Shown piece by piece: positions 50,376 through 58,174 of a DNA stretch of 64,000 bases. Under the pieces are notes generated by a model. The model searched no databases and was not told the DNA's origin. It saw only the letters and a program-made list of their open reading frames with translations. Source of the DNA: Sinohyriopsis cumingii (taxonomy: Eukaryota; Mollusca; Bivalvia; Unionida; Unionidae); the NCBI GenBank assembly GCA_028554795.2, contig CM068826.1, positions 105,500,602 through 105,564,601 of the forward strand, in the 5' to 3' direction. Every line of letters starts with the position of its first letter. Position 1 is the first letter of the stretch. The translations under genes and the position numbers were made by a program.

Positions 50376-50610
50376 AAGTATATACACTGTTTTTGGAATC
50401 CTTGGGTGGTGGCCAATAGCCTCGTTTACCTTTGTGCCTGATGTAATATCCACTCATAATCAGTCTTCTTATACTTTGAAACAGAGCATAATTTAAAAAC
50501 GGTTCAATAACTTCGCGTTTGCGTTTCACTTGTATTTTGATCAGTTCTCGGTAAATGCGTTCTCTCAACTCCACAGGCAAAGCAAGAATGTTCTCTAGCA
50601 AAGTATCCAT
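50338..50610 (-). CDS. Tandem small gene B (F-box-like N-terminus)
   Basis: 90 residues (MDTLLENILALPVELRERIY), the shortest of the three, diverging after residue 30 into LNYALFQSIRRLIMSGYYIR. Its 3' end overlaps the start of gene A by 38 nt in a different frame. The function is unknown. Confidence 0.5.
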   Translation of the reverse strand: MDTLLENILALPVELRERIYRELIKIQVKRKREVIEPFLNYALFQSIRRLIMSGYYIRHKGKRGYWPPPKDSKNSVYTYGYFTREHFGLA

Positions 50611-50622
50611 GAATAGGTCATA

Positions 50623-51077
50623 CTAAATCCTCTTTGGTCTGACACAAGAAATGTACCGCTTGCGCAGACATGGTTTTACTTCAGTGTCGAATTTAAATCG
50701 TTTAGTTTCTAATTTACACATTTCAATTCGTTCAGAAGTTTCCTCTTTCACTAAGTTGACATTGTGAACAAGATGTTGGTAATTCGTTAACTCTTCCTCT
50801 GGAATTCGATGCAGTACGTTTACATTGTAGTAGATAGAATCATCCAGAGCAAACCAATCCTTTTTAAAACTAGGGGATCGTTGATCAATGTCTGTCCAAT
50901 GGAACACTTTCAACTGAATCAGTCCTTTTATAGCATTCAAGTACCAGTGGTTCAAACACCGGTGACGTAACGGATGCAATTGTTCTTTACGTTTCACTTG
51001 TATTTTGACCAGCTCTCGGTAAATGCGTTCTCTCAACTCCACTTCAAAGCACGAATGTTCTCATGTAAAGTATCCAT
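50623..51077 (-). pseudogene. Tandem small gene C (F-box-like N-terminus), probably broken
   Basis: The longest member. The body ELRERIYRELVKIQVKRKEQ followed by LHPLRHRCLNHWYLNAIKGL matches gene A closely, then a unique Lys/Arg/Glu-rich C-terminus follows. The 5' end carries the shared MDTL start, but the frame is interrupted near there. These three copies arose by local duplication inside the Polinton. Confidence 0.5.
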
Positions 51078-51099
51078 GAACAGATTATGGTAAGTTACT

Positions 51100-51738
51100 T
51101 CAATGTCTCAGTCCCACTAAGGGTAAGTAATGACAATTCGGTGACCATCGAGCATGTTCTACGTAGGCCGAATCTTGCGGTTCCCAGTGGTGAAGTGACA
51201 CACCGCAACTGAAGCACTTGACTTTATCTCCTTCGCCCAAGTAGAAAAATCCGGCTCTGGCTAATTCTTCGGGGGTCGGTCCTCCCAGACACTTAGGCCA
51301 TTTTCCTTTGAACGATTGAAGACGATTTTCAAAGTCGCAGTATTCCGACAAACGCACAGGAAACGAATATTCGTCTTTCACAGGTTCGTTTCGATGAGGG
51401 TTGGGTGACATGAACAGGAGTTTGCTCAGGGCTGGATGACATCCGTAGGGGGGTAGACGTGAAGGTGAACATTCCCCTTTAAAACGAAACCCAGTAAAAT
51501 GTCCAAGAGGACGAGCGGCATCACTTTCGCATCCCTCAGGCTTGACACGCACAGCATCACTTTCCATGATAGGGGTAGTGACACTAAAGTTCCCATGATG
51601 CTTTACGGCATCGCTAAGGTCACAACGCACAGCATCGTACCCATCGCAAGGCTCACAATCGCATTCCACTTCAGAAGCCTCACACTTGAATTGTGCCTTT
51701 CTAAACAACTTGTTTTGTGTTTCTCTGAAAGTATTCAT
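51100..51738 (-). CDS. BIR-domain (IAP-like) protein
   Basis: 212 residues, open from the ATG at 51738. Residues about 139-205 form a complete BIR zinc fold: RLQSFKGKWPKC at the start, then GFFYLGEGDKVKCFSCGVSL, with zinc ligands C175, C178, H195 and C202 in the exact C-x2-C-x16-H-x6-C spacing. BIR proteins of the IAP family bind caspases or related partners and block cell death; baculoviruses and other large viruses carry them. There is no RING. The N-terminal half holds short DAV/DAA repeats with many Cys and may be a later addition; an alternative ATG at 51411 would give a compact BIR-only protein of about 103 residues. A TATA box lies at 51794-51805. Anti-apoptotic function is an inference. 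Confidence 0.85.
   Translation of the reverse strand: MNTFRETQNKLFRKAQFKCEASEVECDCEPCDGYDAVRCDLSDAVKHHGNFSVTTPIMESDAVRVKPEGCESDAARPLGHFTGFRFKGECSPSRLPPYGCHPALSKLLFMSPNPHRNEPVKDEYSFPVRLSEYCDFENRLQSFKGKWPKCLGGPTPEELARAGFFYLGEGDKVKCFSCGVSLHHWEPQDSAYVEHARWSPNCHYLPLVGLRH
51452..51476 (-). promoter_or_regulatory. Diverged copy of the terminal-gene promoter motif
   Basis: Plus-strand GACGTGAAGGTGAACATTCC matches the motif of genes 1-3 at most positions and lies 41 nt before the alternative BIR start at 51411. It could be an internal promoter, or it could be coding sequence that matches by descent or chance. Confidence 0.35.
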
Positions 51739-51793
51739 CTTGTTCGCTTGGTCTTGGTAGTCACAATGAACTATCGATCTTACCTAGGGGTTC

Positions 51794-51805
51794 CTTTTTA
51801 TATAC
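51794..51805 (-). promoter_or_regulatory. TATA box of the BIR gene
   Basis: gtatataaaaag on the minus strand, about 56 nt upstream of the ATG at 51738, in the short gap after the polymerase gene. Confidence 0.6.
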
Positions 51806-51831
51806 AGACCAATAACGACGTGTCCATACGG

Positions 51832-54800
51832 TCAGGTGAAATGATTGGGAAGTCGAACTCGCTTCTGGTACACGATTTGATAGACTTTTTCCAAGGGCCG
51901 ACTGACGATGTGGTGAGTGGGTAAACGTACAATCTTGTTAGGTTGATAGGTGGTCACTTTAAAGTTTCCATCCTCTCCCGATTGCAAGGCTTCTTTAAAT
52001 ACTCCAAAGTTGACCACACGACTGGTACGATGATTCAGAGTCAGTCCTTTCCATTTGCACGTCATGTGCACTTCTCCTTGTGGGTCCCGGTATTCGTAGC
52101 CGTAATTTTTGGGACCGCCACTGACGAAACTTAGAATCTTGTCGTCGGGATGCTTGTCTGTCCAGGCTCCTAAACGGTCTCCTTCGATGTCAGGGTGCTG
52201 TTGACTCGGGTGATGGATGTAAATGCAACTGTCCGTGTCAAAGTACAGGACGCGTTCCCCTAACAGTTCTAAAGCTTCGTACAATTTTAAGCGAGCATGA
52301 GCTGTCACGTAAGCCGCAATGATGACATTTCCAAAAGGGTCGTCTTGTACAAAGTCCAGATCTTCTTCGTAATTGACCAAGATCAAATCCTCTCGAACGA
52401 CGTCCACGTGTTTCATGAGTTTGGTTTTGTCGTGAATCATCTGGAAGTAGCGGGAAGGTTCTGTCAAATATTCCGTCTTGGGTAAACACGGTCGTTGTGC
52501 CATTTTACCCCACAAGCAGTTTAACATCACTTTGGCAAACGATCGCCTGCCTTCGTTTTTCTCGATGTGGTCTAAAGAGATGCCTTCTTGTTCATAGTAT
52601 TTCCCTTTGAATTGTATTTGGTCTTCGGGAGTGTGACACCAGGAAGGATAGCCGCTGGCTTCTTGTTTCAGTTTCAAAAAGGCATCCACGTAGTCAGCGA
52701 AAATGCCTTTCTCACTGGGATCACCCTTGTGGTATTGTTGTGTCTTGGGAAAGTGGCAAATTTCGTACACTTCTAACAGTTCGTATCCCATGTCCAGAGC
52801 TTTGAACAATTCTACGCTGACCCAGGTTCCCGTCAAGGCCCCTTCTTCCTGGGTGTGCTGACAAGGTTGGTCTTGGTTGCACGTTTCGGCACAAGTACAG
52901 CACAATGGAAACATCAGTTTGCCTTGACAATGGTGAGGTAACACGGGATGATACAAGTCCGTGGGAGGCAAAACTTTACACTTGATCAAGCCTTCGTATT
53001 GTCGAATGTTTTTCAGGTCGATGTGTTCCGTGAACAATTGCGGGTGCCCTACAGGAAAGCGACAATATTTGCACACGTAGGGATACAGCGAACACACGTC
53101 CAAGTATTTGATTTCTTCTCCTTTCTCTTCGTCGGCTTGGTACAGCAAACAGGTGGCATTGGTCCTTCCTCCGTACAAACTATCCCTCCGGTTCAGTGGG
53201 TCCATGAACTGGTAACTTTCCACGAGGCGTTTAAACTCGGGATCGGTTTTCATACGGTGATCGTACTCGTGTTCCCACATTTCCACCACTTGGTATCCTT
53301 GCTGTTCTAACTTTAGGCGTCGCTGACAAGTGTCCTGGTACAAGGCTTCCATGGTTCGTTGTAAAAACTGATTTTTAGTGTCGCGGTCAGTGTAACAGAC
53401 GGGACATCCGTGAAATAAGCAACCGTTAAACTTGTATACGATCTTGGGTTTTCTAAGTCCCAGCCATCTACCGAATACGTTCCGATGGTCTTTTCACCCC
53501 CTCCGTTGCGAGCATGCTGAATCCACTTGTCTTTCTTGTCGCACAAGTAATTTAACCAACGTAGGGCTTTGACCGAGTATTGACGTTTGACATAGTGGGT
53601 CGTTTGAGGACTGATGACAGCTACGGTGTTTTCAGGCATGAATCGTTGCCGGTACACTAAGGAACACGCTTTGGCAATGGTGCAAGCTTCTTTCAAATGA
53701 TCGACCCCTCCGTGTTCCATGAACAGTTCTCGAAATTTTCCACAGCAACGCCGTAAAATGTCCACGTCGGAACGACAATACTTTAACATTTCTTCCTGAA
53801 AGTCGAAAGGGTCCGAGGCGTGAGCCTGGTACCAAGCGTAGAAAGCTTCTCGTTGTTCGGTACGCATGTTGTCGGGGTCGTAATAGTGAGCCTCAGGTAA
53901 ATGGGGTAGAACGGCGTGTTGATTGGCTTCCGTATTGAAAAAGTGTGCAAAGTACCCTTTAGCCATTTCTGTCATTCCAAACGTTTTATGCATTCAGCTC
54001 AAAGGCATGGCCAAATAGCTCATCGAATCTTTAAACTGTACTTGTCCCACTTGCATGAAAATGATTTTGGCTTCGTTCAAAGTCACTTTAGGACGCTCGG
54101 TGCCTTGTTCCGTATAGTATCTCAAAAGTAACTGTCCATCGTATCCGGAAAAATTGTGAGCCATCACCGTGGCATGACGATGACAATCTCCGTAACGTTC
54201 GATGTCCTCTTGGCTCCACGTCTTGTCGATGGGGTCTAAAACCCATTGGGCAAAATCGGCTAACGTGTTCGGTCCTCGACAATTTTTTTCACGCCCTCCA
54301 GGAATCTTGCTGCAGTGAGGGCAATGACTGAAAATAGGTTCTTGAATGCACTTCTCGCACGCTCAATGAGCCACGCAGAAATTAGGAATGTGAATGCCGG
54401 TCTCTTGCATGCACTCGAAATCGAAAAAGATGAAGTTGCCTTTCTTCTTGTGACCGTCCTCTTTCTCTGGTGGGGGTTGGTATTTTTGCCCGTAGCATTG
54501 GTGTTCCAAGTCCACGATGTGGTGAGAAATGTGACATTTTTTCTTTCCTCGACATACGTGTGCCTTGGCATTATTGGTAAGTATGCCTTGTCCACAGGTA
54601 GGGCACAATCTCAGGAGTTGACAAGCACATTTCTGCTGTGAACCTTGCGTCTTCAGATGTTGTTGGTAACAGGTAGGGCTGACAAACGTGCGCAGACAAG
54701 TTGAACAAGGCACTGGTCCTTCGCTCAGACAGGGTGGAGAGGCCAAACATCCTGAGCATTTCAATCCGCAATGTTTGTGTTGCTCTCGATTATTATAACC

Positions 54801-55832
54801 ATGGTCACATTTCTCACAGTAATAACCGTATCCCAGGAATCCAGTGGTGCTGGTAATGGTATCGAAATGGTCATCGTGATAATAGACATGAATGTATTTT
54901 CCGTCCTTAAAGTCTTGGCCTCGAAACAACAGAGGTCCGCGCACTTCTTGAGGGTGCACTTTCAAGGTGTAGCGTGGAGCTAGGGCATCTTGCAATTTTT
55001 GCATCACAGGAATGCCACAGGGTGTGTCTTTGGATAGGTCAGCTTGTTGCATCAGGAGTTCTGCTTCGTTTCGTTGTTTGGCTCGGTGCAATTGTCGAAT
55101 AGTTTTCCAGGCTCTTTTCCATTCTGTCGTGTCGTTCTTGTTCGCATAGGTTCGTCCCACCACGATGGCTCGGGCTAAACACATCTGGTCTTGAGGGTTG
55201 TGACTTTGGACGAGGCTACGCTTAATGCTGCGAAGCTCGTTCACCAATAACATCTTTTTGCGTCCGGTCCCTTGAGGAGAAGAGACGTGAGTCATATCCA
55301 GTGTGGCTTTTCCATCGGTGATGTCAAACTGGTCATTGGATTGTTGCACGTGTTGAATCTTGTCCATGACTTTGGAAGCGGTCAATTCTGCAGGGGTGCT
55401 AAACTCGATCCAAACAGGGGATTTCAAACCGTCGTGTTGTATGGAAAGTCTCAAGCGATCGTGTTCTTTGGGTTGACATTGTCGCTTGAGTGCGGTGAGC
55501 AAAGAATCCCACAACCCAGTGATGAACCCTTCTGCTTTCTCTAACGGTACTTCAGCCTTGAAATCTTTAAACTTCACCGTGTATTTGTAAGCCGTGGTTC
55601 TAAATTTTCTAGAGGAGCGCTTTTCCGTCTCTCGAATGGAATAGCATTTTTCAGGGTTGACTAAGGGTGGTGAACTTGGTTTAGAGGGATCGGATTCTGG
55701 TTCACTCATGTCCTCTTCAAAATCACTGGCATGAATTTGTGCCAAGACTTCAGCTCTGGTACGAGGCGATAGATCACGTTTCTGCCTCTTACTTTCTTCT
55801 TCTTTCTTCTCGAATGAATAGGATCGTTTCAT
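51832..55832 (-). pseudogene. Protein-primed family B DNA polymerase (pPolB), broken
   Basis: The 4-kb region encodes the Polinton polymerase. The N-terminal part (from the ATG at 55832) has a long charged segment and several Cys/His-rich zinc-binding patches (CEKCDHGYNNREQHKHCGLK, CPTCGQGI). The 3'-5' exonuclease motif FIFFDFEC lies near 54.4 kb. The polymerase palm is marked by YLDVCSLYPYV near 53.1 kb, KVMLNCLWGKM near 52.5 kb and YFDTDSCIY near 52.2 kb, matching motifs A, B and C. In the family this enzyme replicates the element using a terminal-protein primer. The start lies about 50 nt after a TATA box in a divergent promoter. The region is interrupted in more than one place. Confidence 0.93.
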
Positions 55833-55966
55833 CTTGAGTGAAAAACGTCAAATGACTCAAGTTTAAACACCATGGACTAATTTATAGACATGGCAGACCA
55901 GCGTATATAAAAGGGTGTGTGTCTTGTTCTTTCACTATTCATTTCACTCTCTAACCGAGCACAACG
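55833..55966. promoter_or_regulatory. Divergent promoter between polymerase and zinc-knuckle genes
   Basis: On the plus strand GTATATAAAAGGG (55903-55914) lies about 55 nt before the ATG at 55967. On the minus strand GTCTATAAATT (55880-55889) lies about 50 nt before the polymerase ATG. The two TATA boxes are about 20 bp apart and face away from each other. Confidence 0.75.
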
Positions 55967-56425
55967 ATGGAAGAGTCTAGCCAAATCGAACGTTTCATCA
56001 GAGCTTTGCGAGGGGTCATTAGAAAATTCTCTTCAGACCAGCCCACGGACTACTCTCCTTCCTTTCGAGATAAAAGTCAAGATACTTGCTATATCTGTCA
56101 GAAGAAAGGGCATTGGTCTTCAGAGTGTCCAGACCGTCACAAAAGAAAAAAGGGGCTAAAAAAGACAGAAGTCAAGATACCTGTTATTATTATCAAGAAA
56201 AAGGACATTGGACTCCAGATTGCCCAAAAAAGAAACAAGAGGAGTCAGAAGAAAAGAGGGATTCTTCAGAAGAAGAGAGGGATTCTTCAGAGGAAGAGAG
56301 GGATTCTTCAGAGGAAGAAGAGGAAGAAAGAAGACAATTCTATTTACAAGAGGCAAAGAAAAAGAAACAGGAGAAGAAAAGAAGAAGGGAAGAAAGTTAG
56401 GAGGAAGAAGAGGAAAAGACGGTGA
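55967..56425 (+). pseudogene. Zinc-knuckle protein with charged tail, probably broken
   Basis: One of two plus-strand genes in the element. It begins MEESSQIERFIRALRGVIRK, a short helical N-terminus, and then has a good CCHC knuckle (CYICQKKGHWSSEC) at about residues 41-54, the nucleic-acid-binding motif of retroviral nucleocapsid and CNBP-like proteins. A related knuckle-like sequence and a 5-fold Asp/Ser/Glu or Lys/Arg repeat tract follow, so the tail is highly charged in any frame. The intended frame of the tail is uncertain. AATAAA at 56533-56538 can end its mRNA. Confidence 0.6.
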
Positions 56426-56532
56426 AGAAATTGAAAAAACAGAGAGAGTAAACAAGGAGACAGAAGAAGTTAATGAACTTTTTAAAGTGTTCTGTTGTGA
56501 ATTGTGAATTGGATTGTAACAATGGATAAAAG

Positions 56533-56538
56533 AATAAA
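56533..56538 (+). terminator. Poly(A) signal AATAAA
   Basis: AATAAA on the plus strand about 110 nt after the zinc-knuckle frame, in an A/T-rich context. This plus-strand gene therefore seems to use normal polyadenylation, unlike the plus-strand gene at 57524. Confidence 0.55.
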
Positions 56539-56668
56539 TTAATTATATAAGGTAAGTGTCTTTGAGTTTTGATTTTAAAATAAGAACGTACACTCACGCA
56601 CTCATACACAGACACGTACTATAGGGGTAAAATGGGTTTTTTTTGAGTTATTGGCAAATGAAATTGTA

Positions 56669-56712
56669 TCTCTTTTCGAGAAATGTGGGTGGCCCTGAAA
56701 AGGGCCTTTCTT
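56669..56712 (-). terminator. Histone-type mRNA 3' stem-loop 4
   Basis: The minus strand reads AAAGGCCCTTTTCAGGGCCA, then CCCACA and TCTCGAAAAGAGAT. It is identical to the TIR stem-loop through the core but lies outside the TIR. The stem starts 22 nt after the stop of the gene at 56729-57304. Confidence 0.85.
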
Positions 56713-56728
56713 TGGTGTAGGGGTGAGT

Positions 56729-57304
56729 TTAAGCAATCAACTTTAACTGTCTTAAGCCTTTGCCACGGCCAAGGCCTACTTCTGGACTGCGTAATGTTGA
56801 TGATGATGATGATTGGGTTGAAATCACTAAGGGTGGTACGGTAGGCTTAGTCACAGGGTTGACGTGTTTAGCTCGGGAAGGTCGTATTCTCTTCGGTCGT
56901 AATAAAGAAGTCTGATACATTTGTTTCAGACTCCTTAACTCCGCTAAAATGTCCAACAGTACCGTGACCGTTTGATTTTCACCCTCTTGTTTCTTTGCTG
57001 CTACTTCTTGTTGTTGTTGTTTTTTTTTTCTTACCTCTTCTTCTTGCTGCTGTTGCTGTAGGATAAAAGCTTGTTCCGCTTCCTTTTGTCGTTGTATAAA
57101 TTTCTCCAATTCTTCTTTCTGTCTCTGTCTAAAATTCTCCACTTGCGGTAATGAAGAAGGTAACGCAGGTTCCGGAAGAAATTCTTGCGAAGTAAGAAAA
57201 TCCACAAAATCCCAATTTACCTCTTCTGAAAGTAAGTCCGGGTTCCCTTGGGCGGTCTCCCCTGCTGGTGCACCCCAATGGATCGTTTTCTGAATTTCCG
57301 TCAT
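56729..57304 (-). CDS. Polinton terminal gene 4: Gln/Glu coiled-coil protein, unknown function
   Basis: 191 residues, open, from the ATG at 57304. An acidic N-terminus (MTEIQKTIHWGAPAGETAQG) is followed by a long Gln/Glu/Lys coiled coil (residues about 60-105, with poly-Gln runs). Then come a hydrophobic heptad segment (VTVLLDILAELRSLKQMYQT) and a basic Ser-rich tail with RPKRIRPSRAK. It shares with gene 3 the coiled-coil plus poly-Gln layout and with genes 1-3 and 5 the histone-type 3' end. No known domain was recognised. It diverges from the gene at 57524 across a shared promoter region. Confidence 0.75.
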   Translation of the reverse strand: MTEIQKTIHWGAPAGETAQGNPDLLSEEVNWDFVDFLTSQEFLPEPALPSSLPQVENFRQRQKEELEKFIQRQKEAEQAFILQQQQQEEEVRKKKQQQQEVAAKKQEGENQTVTVLLDILAELRSLKQMYQTSLLRPKRIRPSRAKHVNPVTKPTVPPLVISTQSSSSSTLRSPEVGLGRGKGLRQLKLIA

Positions 57305-57523
57305 GTTGAATCACTGTCGCATAGACAGACTGCACACAGGCGCTAGCGAATCTGTATAGACCACGTGACGTCACAAACTGCTCTCTTCGGATTGGATGCG
57401 GGCTAACTGAATTTTGTAACGCGTAATCGGATTGGTGAATGAACTCAATCCGTTTCAATTATTCCTCTACCTATAAATAAGCGCAGTTCACTGCATTGAT
57501 TCACCTGTTCTCGTCGCCTCACG
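57305..57523. promoter_or_regulatory. Divergent promoter with paired CCAAT boxes and CRE/E-box
   Basis: On the plus strand CTATAAATAAG (57471-57481) is a TATA box for the gene at 57524. A weaker TATA-like ggtctatacag lies at about 57352-57362 on the minus strand. Between them are two cggattgg sites (57390-57397 and 57427-57434), which are CCAAT boxes on the minus strand, and ccacgtgacgtcac (57361-57374) with an E-box and a CRE. Paired CCAAT boxes in a short divergent promoter are also typical of animal histone gene pairs. Confidence 0.6.
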
Positions 57524-57757
57524 ATGTGGACCACAGTCGAATCATGCACCCTTGTGTCTTCAATGATGTTTAGGACGGACATGCTCATGTATGTCCGGTC
57601 CAAGTGGACTGTTGTTGATAGGACAGATACTAGTCTATGGATGAGAAGAGTTTACATAGAAAGACAAGGATGTCTCAAGAGAGTACTTGTGTATGGACCT
57701 GCAGTTAGAAGGAGTTTAAGAAGAAGAAGAAGATGTGACAGATGCCATCTATGTTAA
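57524..57757 (+). CDS. Polinton terminal gene 5: small Arg-rich protein, unknown function
   Basis: 77 residues, open. The first half is Met/Thr/Val-rich without a clear hydrophobic segment. The C-terminus is strongly basic with paired Cys (RRSLRRRRRCDRCHLC), which could bind nucleic acid or zinc. The stop codon falls inside a 24-bp perfect palindrome, and a histone-type stem-loop follows 24 nt later, within the right TIR. The promoter is well formed, which supports expression in spite of the small size. No family was recognised. Confidence 0.6.
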   Translation: MWTTVESCTLVSSMMFRTDMLMYVRSKWTVVDRTDTSLWMRRVYIERQGCLKRVLVYGPAVRRSLRRRRRCDRCHLC

Positions 57758-57773
57758 TATTAATATTAACATA
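57750..57773. repeat. 24-bp perfect palindrome
   Basis: TATGTTAATATT followed by its exact complement AATATTAACATA. It overlaps the last codons and the stop of gene 5 and immediately precedes the histone-type stem-loop and the inner edge of the right TIR. Confidence 0.85.
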
Positions 57774-57775
57774 AA

Positions 57776-57823
57776 CCCAAAGGCCCTTTTCAGGGCCACC
57801 CACATTTCTCGAAAAGAGAATGA
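57776..57823 (+). terminator. Histone-type mRNA 3' stem-loop 5 (inside right TIR)
   Basis: The plus strand reads CCAAAGGCCCTTTTCAGGGC, then C, ACCCACA and TCTCGAAAAGAGAATGAC. This is the mirror copy of stem-loop 1, now used by the plus-strand gene 5. Both outermost genes of the element therefore end inside the TIRs with the same signal. Confidence 0.85.
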
Positions 57824-58168
57824 CTTTCAATTGCCTACCCCTTTTTTTTAAAAAATTTAAAAAAAAAAAATCCCATGTTCAATTTCCCTTGACGCTATAC
57901 AGTCCCACCCTGTTTAAATTCCTTTGACGCTATACAGTCCCTATTCCCATGTTCAATTCCTCTTGAGGCTATATCGTCCCACGATTTTTCTCCATGTTAA
58001 ATTCCCTTGAGGCTATATGTTCCCACGATTTTTCTCCATGTTAAATTCCCTTGAGGCTATATGTTCCCACGATTTTTCTCCATGTTAAGTTTCCATTGAG
58101 GCTATATGTTCCCAAGGTAGTCTGTAATGCTAATTCCCATTGAGGCTATAGTATCCCACTTTACTTCT
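57779..58168 (-). repeat. Polinton right terminal inverted repeat
   Basis: 390 bp, the reverse complement of 38382-38771 with only a few differences (one short indel near the outer end, a homopolymer-length difference and isolated substitutions). It is followed directly by the 6-bp target duplication gcttta at 58169-58174. Confidence 0.95.
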
Positions 58169-58174
58169 GCTTTA

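Larger units (their letters stand above)
38382..58168. mobile_element. Polinton/Maverick, 19.8 kb, young but broken copy
   Basis: The ends begin AGTAGTAAAGTGGGATACTA (left) and, in reverse complement, AGAAGTAAAGTGGGATACTA (right). They are flanked by a perfect 6-bp target duplication, gcttta, at 38376-38381 and 58169-58174. The 5'-AG ends, 6-bp duplication, inverted repeats and gene set (protein-primed polymerase B, retroviral-type integrase, packaging ATPase, adenovirus-type protease, two jelly-roll capsid proteins) define the family. Nearly all genes are on the minus strand, with two on plus at the right. The TIRs are about 98-99 percent identical by eye, so insertion was recent. The coding region shows roughly eight interruptions, so this copy is not functional as it stands. 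Accessory cargo includes a BIR protein and five genes with histone-type 3' ends. Confidence 0.97.

Noticed and set aside
38818-57757. Calling the five stem-loop-ended genes histones
   Set aside because: None of the five translations shows a histone fold or a histone tail. Only the 3' signals and the right-end promoter layout are histone-like.
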